The notes beneath the pieces are model-generated. The model worked only from the letters and a program-made list of their open reading frames with translations. It had not been told where the DNA came from and searched no databases. Shown piece after piece: positions 36,413 to 45,349 of a DNA stretch of 64,000 nucleotides. The translations under genes were made by a program, and so were the position numbers. How positions within the stretch are numbered: the first letter of the stretch is position 1; each line of letters starts with the position of its first letter. This DNA comes from Viridibacterium sediminicola (GTDB lineage: Bacteria > Pseudomonadota > Gammaproteobacteria > Burkholderiales > Rhodocyclaceae), in contig NZ_JBDIVE010000004.1 in assembly GCF_039631295.1 (NCBI RefSeq), positions 62,001-126,000 on the forward strand, in the 5' to 3' direction.

Positions 36413-37222
36413 ATGCAACAAAAAGCCGTCCTTATCGCCATCCTCGCCGCGCTGTCGGCACCGGCCTTTGCTGACGATGCACCGGCCAGCAGCTTCAGCG
36501 CCAATGTCGGTGTGGTCTCCGACTACATCATGCGCGGCATCAGCCAGAGCCAGCACAACCCGGCCCTGCAAGGCGGTATCGATTACGCTCACGCCAGCGG
36601 TGTGTACGTCGGCACCTGGGCGTCGACCGTGAACTGGGTCAATCGCTCCGACTATGTGTATCAGAAGGACAACAAGGTCGAAATCGACCTCTATGCCGGT
36701 TACCGCAGCACCTTGGGTGATTTCTCCTACGACCTCGGCGTGGTGCGCTACTACTACCCGGGCGACTTCAACAAGGCGCCCTCCAACAAGACGCAGAACA
36801 CGGTGACCGCCAACACCACCGAAGCCTATGTCTCGGTGGGCTGGAACATCCTCACCCTGAAGTACAACCGCGCCATTTCGCCGAACTTCGTCGGCTGGGG
36901 CGACACCACGCCCGCCACGCGTTCGCGCGGCAGTGACTACATCGACCTCACCGCCACCTACCCGCTCAACGAGACGATCAACCTGATCGGCCATATCGGT
37001 CACCAGAACGTCAAGAACAACAGCTACGCCAACTACAACGACTGGAAGATCGGCATCACCAAGGACACCGGTTATGGCGTCGTGGGTCTGGCCTATACCG
37101 ACACCAATGCGCGCTACAAGGATGGTCTGGTGAACAACGCCGACTATGACTCGGCCTACAACTGGACGCGCAAGAATGTGGCCGAAGGCGTGTTTACGCT
37201 GTCCTACCTGAAGACTTTCTAA
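36413..37222 (+). CDS. TorF-family putative porin
   Basis: The ATG at 36413 follows AGGGAG. The 269-residue product has a signal peptide (about 20 residues, APAFA-D) and the family opening VGVVSDYIMRGISQS, a strand-rich body and a C-terminal phenylalanine (SYLKTF). It is 52 bp after atzF with no terminator between, so it may be the outer-membrane channel of the guanidine operon. Family function is not firmly established. Confidence 0.85.
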   Translation: MQQKAVLIAILAALSAPAFADDAPASSFSANVGVVSDYIMRGISQSQHNPALQGGIDYAHASGVYVGTWASTVNWVNRSDYVYQKDNKVEIDLYAGYRSTLGDFSYDLGVVRYYYPGDFNKAPSNKTQNTVTANTTEAYVSVGWNILTLKYNRAISPNFVGWGDTTPATRSRGSDYIDLTATYPLNETINLIGHIGHQNVKNNSYANYNDWKIGITKDTGYGVVGLAYTDTNARYKDGLVNNADYDSAYNWTRKNVAEGVFTLSYLKTF

Positions 37223-37268
37223 GTCGCAGCGGGCACGCCCGCGTCACGGTAAAAAGGCGCGCAAAGGG

Positions 37269-37313
37269 CCGCAGCGAAGCTCGTTCAGGGGCTCCGCTGC
37301 GGTGCTTTGTTTT
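37269..37313 (+). terminator. terminator after the TorF-like gene
   Basis: A 12-bp stem with one mismatch (37269-37280 with 37291-37302) is followed by a T-rich tail, TGCTTTGTTTT. Confidence 0.65.
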
Positions 37314-37377
37314 GCGGCGCCACGTCGCGGTGCCGAGCCGCTAAAGTACGCACTTGCCCACTGTTTGCCCCAAGTCC

Positions 37378-37941
37378 GTGTTCAATCCCGTTTCCGCAGA
37401 TTCCTCCGCGCTGGTCCCGCTCAGCGCGCATCCGGCAGCGCCCTGCAGCGAGAAGCTGCAACTGGCCGCGCAAGCTGCGCGGCTAGCTGATGGCAGCCTG
37501 CAGCTCCACTTCGAGCTTGCTGGAGCGCTGGAACGCCTCAAGCTGCCACCCTGGCAGGACACCGCCGGCTTTGCCGACGGGCTGTGGCAGCACAGCTGCT
37601 TTGAAGTCTTCGTTGGCCTCAGCGACGCGCCGCGCTACCACGAATTCAACTTCGCCCCTTCCGGCCACTGGGCGGCCTATGCCTTCAGCGCCGAGCGGCA
37701 GCGCGATCCGCACTGGTCGCCGGCCTTGGCGCCGCAGTGTGCGGTGCGCCGTAGTGCGCAGCAGCTGAGCCTTAGCGCGCAGATTCCCGCTGCGCTGCTG
37801 CCGGCGCCGGCCAGCGCGTGGCAGATCGGTCTCACTGCGGTCATCGAAACCGCCAGTGGCGCACTCAGCTACTGGGCGCTCAAGCACGTCGCTGCGCAGC
37901 CGGATTTCCACCAGGCGGCCAGCTTCATCCTGCCGCGCTAA
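37378..37941 (+). CDS. DOMON-like domain protein
   Basis: The 187-residue product from GTG 37378 (an upstream TTG at 37354 is possible; no RBS decides) has the DOMON-like signature GLWQHSCFEVFVG, followed by YHEFNFAPSGHWAAYAFSAER. No signal peptide is seen, unusual for a DOMON-type heme or sugar module but typical of this small bacterial group, whose role is unknown. It stands alone between the TorF-like porin and a pectinase. Confidence 0.75.
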   Translation: MFNPVSADSSALVPLSAHPAAPCSEKLQLAAQAARLADGSLQLHFELAGALERLKLPPWQDTAGFADGLWQHSCFEVFVGLSDAPRYHEFNFAPSGHWAAYAFSAERQRDPHWSPALAPQCAVRRSAQQLSLSAQIPAALLPAPASAWQIGLTAVIETASGALSYWALKHVAAQPDFHQAASFILPR

Positions 37942-38093
37942 GCCTTTTCCGGCCGAGTTGCCATGCTTTGTTACCCCAATGAACTTATTGGCGATGATCT
38001 TGATATAGTCCAAGGCAGGCGCTGCAAACTCGTGTGAATTTGGAGGCAGCGGGTGATTGCAGGCCTGCACCTACAAAAACACGAGGATGACAA

Positions 38094-40064
38094 ATGCCGG
38101 GAAAATTCAAGTTCGCTGCCCAATGCGGCAGCCTGTGTCTTGCGCTCAGCCTGTTGTGGGCATGCAGTGGCGGTGACAGCAGTGATAGCAGCAGTGCATC
38201 CGCGTCCGCCAGCAGTTCAAGCGCCAGCAATGTTGCGGCGCCCGTCGAACTGTCCGTGCCGACGCTGGCGTATGACGACACCAGCATCACCCTGAGCTGG
38301 AAGAAGCCCAGCGACTACAGCAATATCGCCGACTACAACGTCTATCTCAATGGAATCAAGCTTGGCAGCGCCTCCGCCAATGCCAGCCTGACGCCCGTGA
38401 AGTCCTATATCGACGCCTTCTATGCGGCCGATACCGCGAACTTCCACACCAAGGTGCACTACCTCAGCTACACCGCCACCGGCCTCAAGCCCGATACCAG
38501 CTATACCTTCACGGTACGCGCGGTCGATGCCAGCGGCAATGAATCGGCTGACAGCGTCGCCCTCACGCAGAAGACCGCCGCCAGCTACAGCAACATCGTG
38601 AACATCGCCACCGCCGGTGCGCTGGGCGACGGTAGCACGGTCAATACCACGGTGATCCAGAACGCCATCGACAGCTGCGCAGCCGCCTCCACCTCGGCCT
38701 ACGGCTGCAAGGTGCTGGTGCCGGCCAATGCCGCCAGCGGCAAGGTCTTCGTCACCGGCGCGCTGTTCCTCAAGAGCAATATGACCCTGGAAATCGCCGA
38801 GGGCGCCACGCTGCGCGCATCCGCCGCCGCCAGCGATTTCCCCCTCAGCAAGGGTTACCAGCTGTACAGCTTCTTCACCAATACCACCGATGATCGCCGC
38901 CCGCCCTCGCTGCTCAACCTGCTCAGCACTGCGCACATGAACGGCAGCACCGCGCTGGCCGACCATCAGGGCTATGACGAGACGCGCGGCGTGTTCAGCA
39001 ATGTGCGCATCGTCGGCAAGGGCGTGCTCGACGGCAATGGCTGGAATCGCTTGAGCGACATCACCGACGAAGCCAGCCAGGCCCTGCCGCAATACGCCGC
39101 CGGCAGCGCCAGCACCTACAACACGCTCGGCGTGCTGGCCAAGAGCCAGATGGCGGCTGCGGTGGCCGAAATGCCCAGCGGCAGCGTCAGCAATCTCTAC
39201 AGCAATCGCCGCTCCAGCCTGACCACCTTCCGTGGCGTCAAGAACATCTACCTCGGTGGCCTCACGCTGCGCAATCCGGCCTATCACGGCGTGATGTTCA
39301 TCGAGAGCGAGAACATCGTTTTCGCCAACACCATCAGCCAGAGCTACGACGTAAATAACGGCGACGGCGTGGAATTCGGCAATAGCGACAATGCCATGGT
39401 GTTCAACAACTTCTTCGACACCGGCGATGACGACGTCAACTTCGCCGCCGGCCAGGGCAAGGACTACGAGAACAAGCCGCCGCAACAGAACGCGCGCATC
39501 TTCAACAACTACATGCGCGAAGGCCACGGCGCGGTGGTGGCCGGCAGCCATACCGGCGCCTGGATCCAGGACATCCTGGCTGAAGACAACGTCATGTACC
39601 ACACCGACAACGGCCTGCGCATGAAGAGCACGCCGGCCACCGGTGGCGGCGCACGGCGCGTGGTGTTCCGCGACAACGCGATGAAAGACATGAGCACCAA
39701 TGCCTTCATCTTCACGCTTGCCTACAGCGCTGGCAGCAATGTGTTCAGCAATGCCAGCGCCAGCGCGCAGTTCCGCGACATCACCATCAAGAACGTGACG
39801 CTGGACAACATCAGCGCCGGCGGCGCGCCCATCCTCGTCGACGGCTACGCCGGCACCGACACCACGCTGGGCTATGCCGAAACCTTCCAGGAGAACATCG
39901 TCTTCGACACGGTGAAGATCAGCAACGCCAAAGTCGCAACAAGCATCAGCCGCCTGAAGAACAGCAGCTTCAAGGATGTGACGGTTACCAATAGTCCGGC
40001 GAGCTTCTGGGTGATCAGCAACTCCAGCGGCAACACCTTTAGCAACGTCAGCCCGGCGCCCTGA
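38094..40064 (+). CDS. GH28 exo-polygalacturonase-like lipoprotein with fibronectin III domain
   Basis: The 656-residue protein starts with a lipoprotein signal (LLWAC, Cys near residue 25) and a Ser-rich linker. A fibronectin-III domain (about 50-160) and a GH28 beta-helix (about 165-656) follow. Catalytic motifs are Asn-Gly-Asp (NNGDGVEFG), the aspartate cluster GDDDVNFAAG, Gly-His-Gly (EGHGAVVAGS) and Arg-Met-Lys (LRMKSTP). This set resembles PehX-type exo-poly-galacturonosidases, which release digalacturonate. GAGGA six bases before the ATG supports the start. With the CE8 and first GH28 enzymes it forms a surface-displayed pectin kit. Confidence 0.9.
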   Translation: MPGKFKFAAQCGSLCLALSLLWACSGGDSSDSSSASASASSSSASNVAAPVELSVPTLAYDDTSITLSWKKPSDYSNIADYNVYLNGIKLGSASANASLTPVKSYIDAFYAADTANFHTKVHYLSYTATGLKPDTSYTFTVRAVDASGNESADSVALTQKTAASYSNIVNIATAGALGDGSTVNTTVIQNAIDSCAAASTSAYGCKVLVPANAASGKVFVTGALFLKSNMTLEIAEGATLRASAAASDFPLSKGYQLYSFFTNTTDDRRPPSLLNLLSTAHMNGSTALADHQGYDETRGVFSNVRIVGKGVLDGNGWNRLSDITDEASQALPQYAAGSASTYNTLGVLAKSQMAAAVAEMPSGSVSNLYSNRRSSLTTFRGVKNIYLGGLTLRNPAYHGVMFIESENIVFANTISQSYDVNNGDGVEFGNSDNAMVFNNFFDTGDDDVNFAAGQGKDYENKPPQQNARIFNNYMREGHGAVVAGSHTGAWIQDILAEDNVMYHTDNGLRMKSTPATGGGARRVVFRDNAMKDMSTNAFIFTLAYSAGSNVFSNASASAQFRDITIKNVTLDNISAGGAPILVDGYAGTDTTLGYAETFQENIVFDTVKISNAKVATSISRLKNSSFKDVTVTNSPASFWVISNSSGNTFSNVSPAP

Positions 40065-40093
40065 TCAGGCGCAGGCGCTGCACGCCTCACAGC

Positions 40094-40129
40094 ACGTGCG
40101 CAAAGGGGAAACCCTTTGCGCACGTTTTT
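40094..40129 (+). terminator. strong intrinsic terminator with GAAA tetraloop
   Basis: A 14-bp perfect stem (40094-40107 with 40112-40125), a GAAA loop and a TTTTT tail follow the GH28 lipoprotein gene. Confidence 0.95.
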
Positions 40130-40163
40130 CTTCTGCCACCCACACAGCCAAGAACCCTGAAAC

Positions 40164-43100
40164 CTAGGTCCTGCGCCGCGCCGGTTTGTCGCCCTTGCCC
40201 GGCACATCGGGCAGTGGCGCGAAGAGCTGGGCGAGATCGTCTTCGCTGAATTTGAGGTCGCCCGGCATGTCGCCGCTGAGCACGGCGGCGGCAAGTGCCG
40301 ACTTCTTTTCCTGCAGGGCGACGATGCGCTCTTCGATGCTGCCGGCCACCACCAGCTTGTAGACGAACACCGGCTTGGTCTGGCCGATGCGGTGGGCGCG
40401 GTCGGTGGCCTGGTCTTCGGCGGCGGGGTTCCACCACGGGTCGACGTGGATCACCGTGTCGGCCTGGGTCAGGTTGAGGCCGACGCCGCCGGCCTTGAGG
40501 CTGATCAGGAACAAGGGCGCTGCGCCTTCCTGGAAGCGCCGCACCACGCTCTCGCGGTTGCGCGTCTTGCCGGTGAGCATCAGGTAGGGCATCTCGGCCG
40601 CCTTGAGCGCTTCGGCGATCAAGTCGAGCATGCCGGTAAATTGCGAGAACAGCAGCACGCTGCGACCTTCTTCGACCAGCTCGGGCAGCATCTCCATGAG
40701 CAGTTCGAGCTTGGCGTGTTCCTTCACCTTCTGCGCGCTCTCAAGAGAGAGCAGGCGCGGATCGCAGCACACCTGACGCAGCTTGAGCAGGGCGTCGAGG
40801 ATGACGATCTGGCTGCGCTTGAAGCCCTTGCTGGCGACTTCCTGACGCACCTTGTCGTCCATCGCGGCGCGCACGGTTTCATACAGATCGCGCTGGCCGC
40901 CTTCGATGTCCACGCTGCGCACGACGATGCTCTTGGGCGGTAGCTCGGTCGCCACCTCGTCCTTGCGCCGGCGCAGGATGAAGGGCTTGACGCGGTCGCG
41001 CAGCAGCTCGCGGCGCAGGCCGTCATTGCCCTTCTCGATCGGCGTACGCCAGCGCCGCGTGAAGTCCTGCGCATCGCCGAGGAAGCCCGGCAGCAGGAAA
41101 TCGAATTGCGCCCACAGCTCGCCGAGATGGTTTTCCATCGGCGTGCCGGTCAGACACAGGCGGTGCCGCGCCTTGAGCTGGCGCACCACGCCAGCAGCCT
41201 TGCTGGCGGCGTTCTTGACGGTCTGCGCCTCGTCGAGAATCAGCAGATGGAACTCGTGCTTGAGCAGCTCGTCCGCATCGCGCCACACCAGCGGGTAGGT
41301 GGTGAGCACAATGTCATGCTTGTCGATAGCCGCAAAGTCGCGCTGCGGGCCATGCAGGGTGAGCACCGACAAAGCCGGCGCCACCCGCGCCGCCTCGCGC
41401 CGCCAGTTGAACACCAGAGAGGTCGGCAGCACCACCAGCGCCGGCTTGTCGAGCCGCTCGGCCTGCTTTTCGACCAGCAGATGGGCCAGGGTCTGCGCGG
41501 TTTTGCCAAGGCCCATATCGTCGGCGAGGATGCCGGCCAGACCACTGGCGCGCAGTGTTTGCAGCCAGGCCAGGCCTTCCAGCTGATACGGCCGCAAGGC
41601 CACGCCGAGGCCTTTGGGGGCGCGCACCGGCGCGCGCTTGGCCAGCTCGGCCAGGCGCTCGCGCGCCGCCATCACCGCCTGCAGACCGCGCTTGTCGCCG
41701 ATGTCGACCAGGGCATCGAGGCGAGGCGCGTCGAGCTTGGAGACACGCAGCGTGTCCTGGCCGTCGAAGAGGTCGATGAAGGTGCGCAGCACCGGCTTGA
41801 TGCGCGACACCGGGAAGCGCACGCGCTGCCCGTCTTCCAGCGCCACCTGCAGCTGTTCGCCCTCGCGCAGCTTGTCGAGCGCGCCCTTGCTGGCCAGCTG
41901 CGGATGTTCGGCGAGCAGGCCGGCGAGGATGGGCGCCAGCGCAATGCGCCGCCCTTCGAGCTCGAAGCCCATGCTCACATCCAGCCAGCCCGGTTCGCCC
42001 TCGGCCACCGCGGTGCTGAAATCGTCGATATCGATGATGTGGTGGCGGAAGCTCGTGTCGCGCTCCAGCACCCAGCCGGCAGCGCGCAGCGCCGGCGCGA
42101 GGTGGCGCATCCAGCCGGCCCAGGCCTCTTCGCTGGCGAGGGCGAACAGATTCTTCTCATCCGGCAGCGCCCAGGGCTGGAAGATGCCCATCGGCACCGC
42201 CTCGAAACCCTGCTGCGCCAGCGCTTCGAGCAGGCGCTCTTCGGCGGCGCGGTCGCGCACCAGGCGCACCGCCTCGTCGCCCAGCTGGCGGAATTCGCGC
42301 GTGTCGTCGAGCGGCACGGCGAGGCCGCCGTAGTCGAAATAGGGCTGCGCCAGATCGAGCACGCCATTGAAGATCAGCGTGTAATGACGCCAGCGCCGCG
42401 CCGTGTTGGTGGGCAGGCTGAACAGGCGCAGGCGCGCCTGCGGTTGGGCGCGGATCTCGCGCAAGCCCTCGGTGCCACGCGTATCCGGGCGCGGCAATTG
42501 CGGCATCAGCTCGCCCAGCGCCTGCGCCACCACTGCCGCATCGACCGGCCGCAGCGGCGGCGCGCTGAGCAGGCTCAGCGCCAGGCGTGGCGCGATGCCC
42601 AGATCGAGCGCGCCGCATTCGCCGCTGCGCGTGTCGACGTACCAGGGCGGTTCGGTCGGCAAAACCAGAGCATCCGGGCGGCCGGGCAGATCGGCGACCG
42701 CGTGGGTCATGCCATCCTCGCCCAGGCGCCAGGCCAGGCTTGCGCTCAGCGGCGCGCCGGCGCGCAGCGGCAGGCGACTATCTTCACCCAACACACAGCG
42801 GCCGGTGGCCAGCATGCGCGGCAGCAGGTCGCCGACCTGGCGCCCTTCCAGGCGCAGCTGCACGAAATAGCCGGCGCGCTCGCGGGTCACCCAGAGCAGT
42901 CGCAGGATCGCCAGATCCTCATCGCTGACAAAGCTCGGCGGGCTGATCAGCGCGCGCTCGATATTGCTCCACGGGTCGATGTTGTCGGGCAGGCTGCCGT
43001 CGCTGCGCAGGCGCGCCTTGTAGAGATTGACGTCGAGGCTGGGCGGCTGGGCGCCGTAACTGAGTACATAGAACAGCTGCTCGCGCTGGCGATTGACCAC

Positions 43101-43496
43101 CGCCTTCTTGGCCGGCACATCAACCAGGCCACGCAGATCCTTGACCCAGGCCAGCACGCGCGGATCGGGCAGAACGCGGGTTTCGCTGCGCTGGCGGATC
43201 GCCTCGATCATCGTCGCCGCACAGTGCTTGCACGAGGTAACCAGCGGACAGGTGCAATGCATGCTGGCGATGATGCCGCGCCGCCCCGGATGGAACACCA
43301 CGCGCACCGTGTAGGGCCGTGGCGCCGAACCCTGCACCAGGGCGCTGACTTCGTAATCGCTGACATGCAGCTGGCTCACCGCACGCGCATAGGCCGCCGC
43401 CTTGGCAAGGGTCTGCTCGTCCAGCCACTTGCGCAGATCGTCAGGGCTGAAGTGCCGGGCGGGAGCAGAGGCGTTCATGGCAAGCAGGACATCCAT
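40164..43496 (-). CDS. SWIM zinc-finger SNF2-family helicase
   Basis: The 1110-residue ATPase has an N-terminal SWIM zinc finger (CTCPLVTSCKHC), a middle SNF2-associated region, the SNF2 motor with Walker A (DDMGLGKT), DEAQ box and TGTPMEN, and the helicase C lobe (HRIGQTKPV). Such proteins remodel protein-DNA complexes, often with RNA polymerase or in repair. The start could also be Met7 (43478); no RBS separates them. It is transcribed away from ribA with 112 bp between. Confidence 0.9.
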   Translation of the reverse strand: MDVLLAMNASAPARHFSPDDLRKWLDEQTLAKAAAYARAVSQLHVSDYEVSALVQGSAPRPYTVRVVFHPGRRGIIASMHCTCPLVTSCKHCAATMIEAIRQRSETRVLPDPRVLAWVKDLRGLVDVPAKKAVVNRQREQLFYVLSYGAQPPSLDVNLYKARLRSDGSLPDNIDPWSNIERALISPPSFVSDEDLAILRLLWVTRERAGYFVQLRLEGRQVGDLLPRMLATGRCVLGEDSRLPLRAGAPLSASLAWRLGEDGMTHAVADLPGRPDALVLPTEPPWYVDTRSGECGALDLGIAPRLALSLLSAPPLRPVDAAVVAQALGELMPQLPRPDTRGTEGLREIRAQPQARLRLFSLPTNTARRWRHYTLIFNGVLDLAQPYFDYGGLAVPLDDTREFRQLGDEAVRLVRDRAAEERLLEALAQQGFEAVPMGIFQPWALPDEKNLFALASEEAWAGWMRHLAPALRAAGWVLERDTSFRHHIIDIDDFSTAVAEGEPGWLDVSMGFELEGRRIALAPILAGLLAEHPQLASKGALDKLREGEQLQVALEDGQRVRFPVSRIKPVLRTFIDLFDGQDTLRVSKLDAPRLDALVDIGDKRGLQAVMAARERLAELAKRAPVRAPKGLGVALRPYQLEGLAWLQTLRASGLAGILADDMGLGKTAQTLAHLLVEKQAERLDKPALVVLPTSLVFNWRREAARVAPALSVLTLHGPQRDFAAIDKHDIVLTTYPLVWRDADELLKHEFHLLILDEAQTVKNAASKAAGVVRQLKARHRLCLTGTPMENHLGELWAQFDFLLPGFLGDAQDFTRRWRTPIEKGNDGLRRELLRDRVKPFILRRRKDEVATELPPKSIVVRSVDIEGGQRDLYETVRAAMDDKVRQEVASKGFKRSQIVILDALLKLRQVCCDPRLLSLESAQKVKEHAKLELLMEMLPELVEEGRSVLLFSQFTGMLDLIAEALKAAEMPYLMLTGKTRNRESVVRRFQEGAAPLFLISLKAGGVGLNLTQADTVIHVDPWWNPAAEDQATDRAHRIGQTKPVFVYKLVVAGSIEERIVALQEKKSALAAAVLSGDMPGDLKFSEDDLAQLFAPLPDVPGKGDKPARRRT

Positions 43497-43550
43497 GCAA
43501 AGGTTTCGATTCTAGCGGACCCACCCGCCGCTGCCGCCCGCTGATTGCAC

Positions 43551-43579
43551 GCAGACAAAGGCCCGCACGTGGCGGGCCT
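43551..43579 (-). terminator. terminator after ribA
   Basis: On the minus strand AGGCCCGC-loop-GCGGGCCT (43559-43579) is followed by TTTGTCT. It lies about 30 bp after the ribA stop. Confidence 0.65.
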
Positions 43580-43608
43580 GGCAAGATCGGTAGCGAGCGC
43601 AGCGCAAG

Positions 43609-44247
43609 TCAAGGTGTCGGCGGCAAATCTTCGGCCGCGATCTGGTGGCCCATGCGCGCGCGCTTGGTTTCCATGTAATGGCGGTTCTCAGGCCGGCTCG
43701 GCACGCTGTGCGGCAAGCGCTCGACCACATTCACCCCGGCCGCAATCAGCGCCTCCGCCTTCAGCGGGTTATTGCTCATCAGGCGCAGCGCGCTCACACC
43801 CAGGCTGCGCAGGATCTCCACCGCATCATCGTAGCTGCGCGCATCGACCGGCAGATCCAGCGCCAGATTGGCATCGACCGTATCCAGCCCGCCATCCTGC
43901 AGCTCGTAAGCGTGGATCTTGTTGGCCAGACCAATGCCGCGCCCTTCCTGGCCGCGCAGATAGATCAGCACGCCGCAGCCAGCCTCGGCAATGCGCTGCA
44001 TCGCCAGATCCAGCTGCTCGCCACAATCGCAGCGCCGCGAACCGAACACATCGCCGGTCAGGCACTCCGAATGCACACGCGCCAGCACCGGCCCCGCGCC
44101 GAGCTCACCACGGCACAGCACCAGATGCTCAACGCCGCTGTGCACATTGCGGAACGCCAGCGATTCAAATTCGCCATGCCGGGTCGGCAAGCGCGCCTGC
44201 GCCACCCGCACCACCCCCGCATCAGCCTGTTTAGCCCTGCTATTCAT
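43609..44247 (-). CDS. ribA: GTP cyclohydrolase II
   Basis: The 212-residue enzyme converts GTP to the pyrimidine precursor of riboflavin. It has the zinc-site cysteines in HSECLTGDVFGSRRCDC, the EGRGIGL motif, and the C-terminal SNNPLKAEAL. ATG 44247 (MNSRAK...) fits the family length; longer readings add an unconserved tail. It is a single-domain RibA without a fused DHBP synthase. No FMN riboswitch is seen upstream. Confidence 0.93.
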   Translation of the reverse strand: MNSRAKQADAGVVRVAQARLPTRHGEFESLAFRNVHSGVEHLVLCRGELGAGPVLARVHSECLTGDVFGSRRCDCGEQLDLAMQRIAEAGCGVLIYLRGQEGRGIGLANKIHAYELQDGGLDTVDANLALDLPVDARSYDDAVEILRSLGVSALRLMSNNPLKAEALIAAGVNVVERLPHSVPSRPENRHYMETKRARMGHQIAAEDLPPTP

Positions 44248-44427
44248 TGAAATGGATCCTACGTTTCTAATCCCGCTGCCACTACAGCGGGACAAGCTTA
44301 CATGTGGTCAGTTGCGCAGAACTCAAGGCTTGGAGAAAAAAGAGGGCGGCCCGGAGACCACAGCCATGCATCTAATTTGGCCAGCTCCACTCTCGTCGCA
44401 AGAACTAGCCAGTGGGCTGGCGACATA

Positions 44428-45294
44428 TCAGTGCGCCGCCTCGGCTTCCTGCAAGGCTTTCAGGGTCGTACCCTGCGCATCCTTCCAGGCCACACGTCCA
44501 TTGGAACTGCAGCCGAGTAAAACCGACGCAGCCGTCGAAGGAGAACTGAAAACGTAGTCCTGCGTCACTACGTAATGCTCACCATTTTTCTGCAAAACGC
44601 CGTTTTCGATCAGCACCTGGCGTTCATCTAACAGTCGGCTCATGTGTTCCTGCATAGAAGGAGTCACTGTCGCAACCGCTTGCGAGCCCGCCTTCACCAC
44701 AAAACCTTGAGTCGATTCATAACCTGTCGCCGTGATGCCCTTACTCCGACAAGTCAGCATCGTATGCCCCGCAACGGGCACCGCCACAGCCTGCTCGAAA
44801 GCATGCACACCCAGCACCGGCAACATGCCCAGCATGTTTTCCAGAAAAACCAGCATATCTGCACGGTCAGGCTCCGACAGGCTGGGCTCGGCCGGGTTGT
44901 TCGCATTGTCCAGCGGCACGCGCTTGGCCGCCTTGGCCAAGCGCACAAGGTTGGACTCCAGAAACTGCACATGCGCCTTGTTCAACTGCCCCGGCGCCAC
45001 GAAGCACACTGCGCGATTCCAGAAATCCTTCTTCGCGTAGTGATCCTCCAGCCGTGGTCGCACTGGATCTCCCTCGCCGATGTAGAGCATTTCCCCATCG
45101 CCATCCTCACGCGGCCCGAGCAAGAGGTACACCCCTGTGTACGCCAGCTCCTCGCGCTGCTTCACGCGTGGCAAGAGCGCACGCGGAAAGATGAGTGCCT
45201 TGCCAACCCAGTTGCTGCGCTCGACCACGCGCAAGCCATCCGGATCGCCATCGGCGACGAAGATGCGCAGGGAAAATGGTTTTGAAGCGTGCAT
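44428..45294 (-). CDS. GIY-YIG nuclease-like protein with C-terminal DUF4357
   Basis: The 288-residue protein has a GIY-YIG fold (YTGVYLLLG...MLYIGEGD) followed by an alpha-helical stretch and a DUF4357-like C-terminus (SSPSTAASVLLGCSSNGRVAWKD). AGGACGGA precedes ATG 45294. It is the last gene of the restriction island, 55 bp after hsdR. GIY-YIG/DUF4357 proteins commonly accompany type I systems. Nuclease activity is likely but the catalytic set was not fully checked. Confidence 0.85.
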   Translation of the reverse strand: MHASKPFSLRIFVADGDPDGLRVVERSNWVGKALIFPRALLPRVKQREELAYTGVYLLLGPREDGDGEMLYIGEGDPVRPRLEDHYAKKDFWNRAVCFVAPGQLNKAHVQFLESNLVRLAKAAKRVPLDNANNPAEPSLSEPDRADMLVFLENMLGMLPVLGVHAFEQAVAVPVAGHTMLTCRSKGITATGYESTQGFVVKAGSQAVATVTPSMQEHMSRLLDERQVLIENGVLQKNGEHYVVTQDYVFSSPSTAASVLLGCSSNGRVAWKDAQGTTLKALQEAEAAH

Positions 45295-45349
45295 GGCATT
45301 CCGTCCTGAATTTCCGCAACCAAGATAATCAAAGTCAGCTTCTGTAGAG

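Noticed and set aside
41106..43544. 812-codon open frame antisense to the SNF2 helicase
   Set aside because: Same reason: the helicase on the minus strand has intact motifs and the antisense product does not.
44272..44291. hairpin CCCGCTG/CAGCGGG upstream of ribA as an FMN riboswitch
   Set aside because: A lone 7-bp stem with none of the conserved FMN-riboswitch core; probably a weak terminator or chance.
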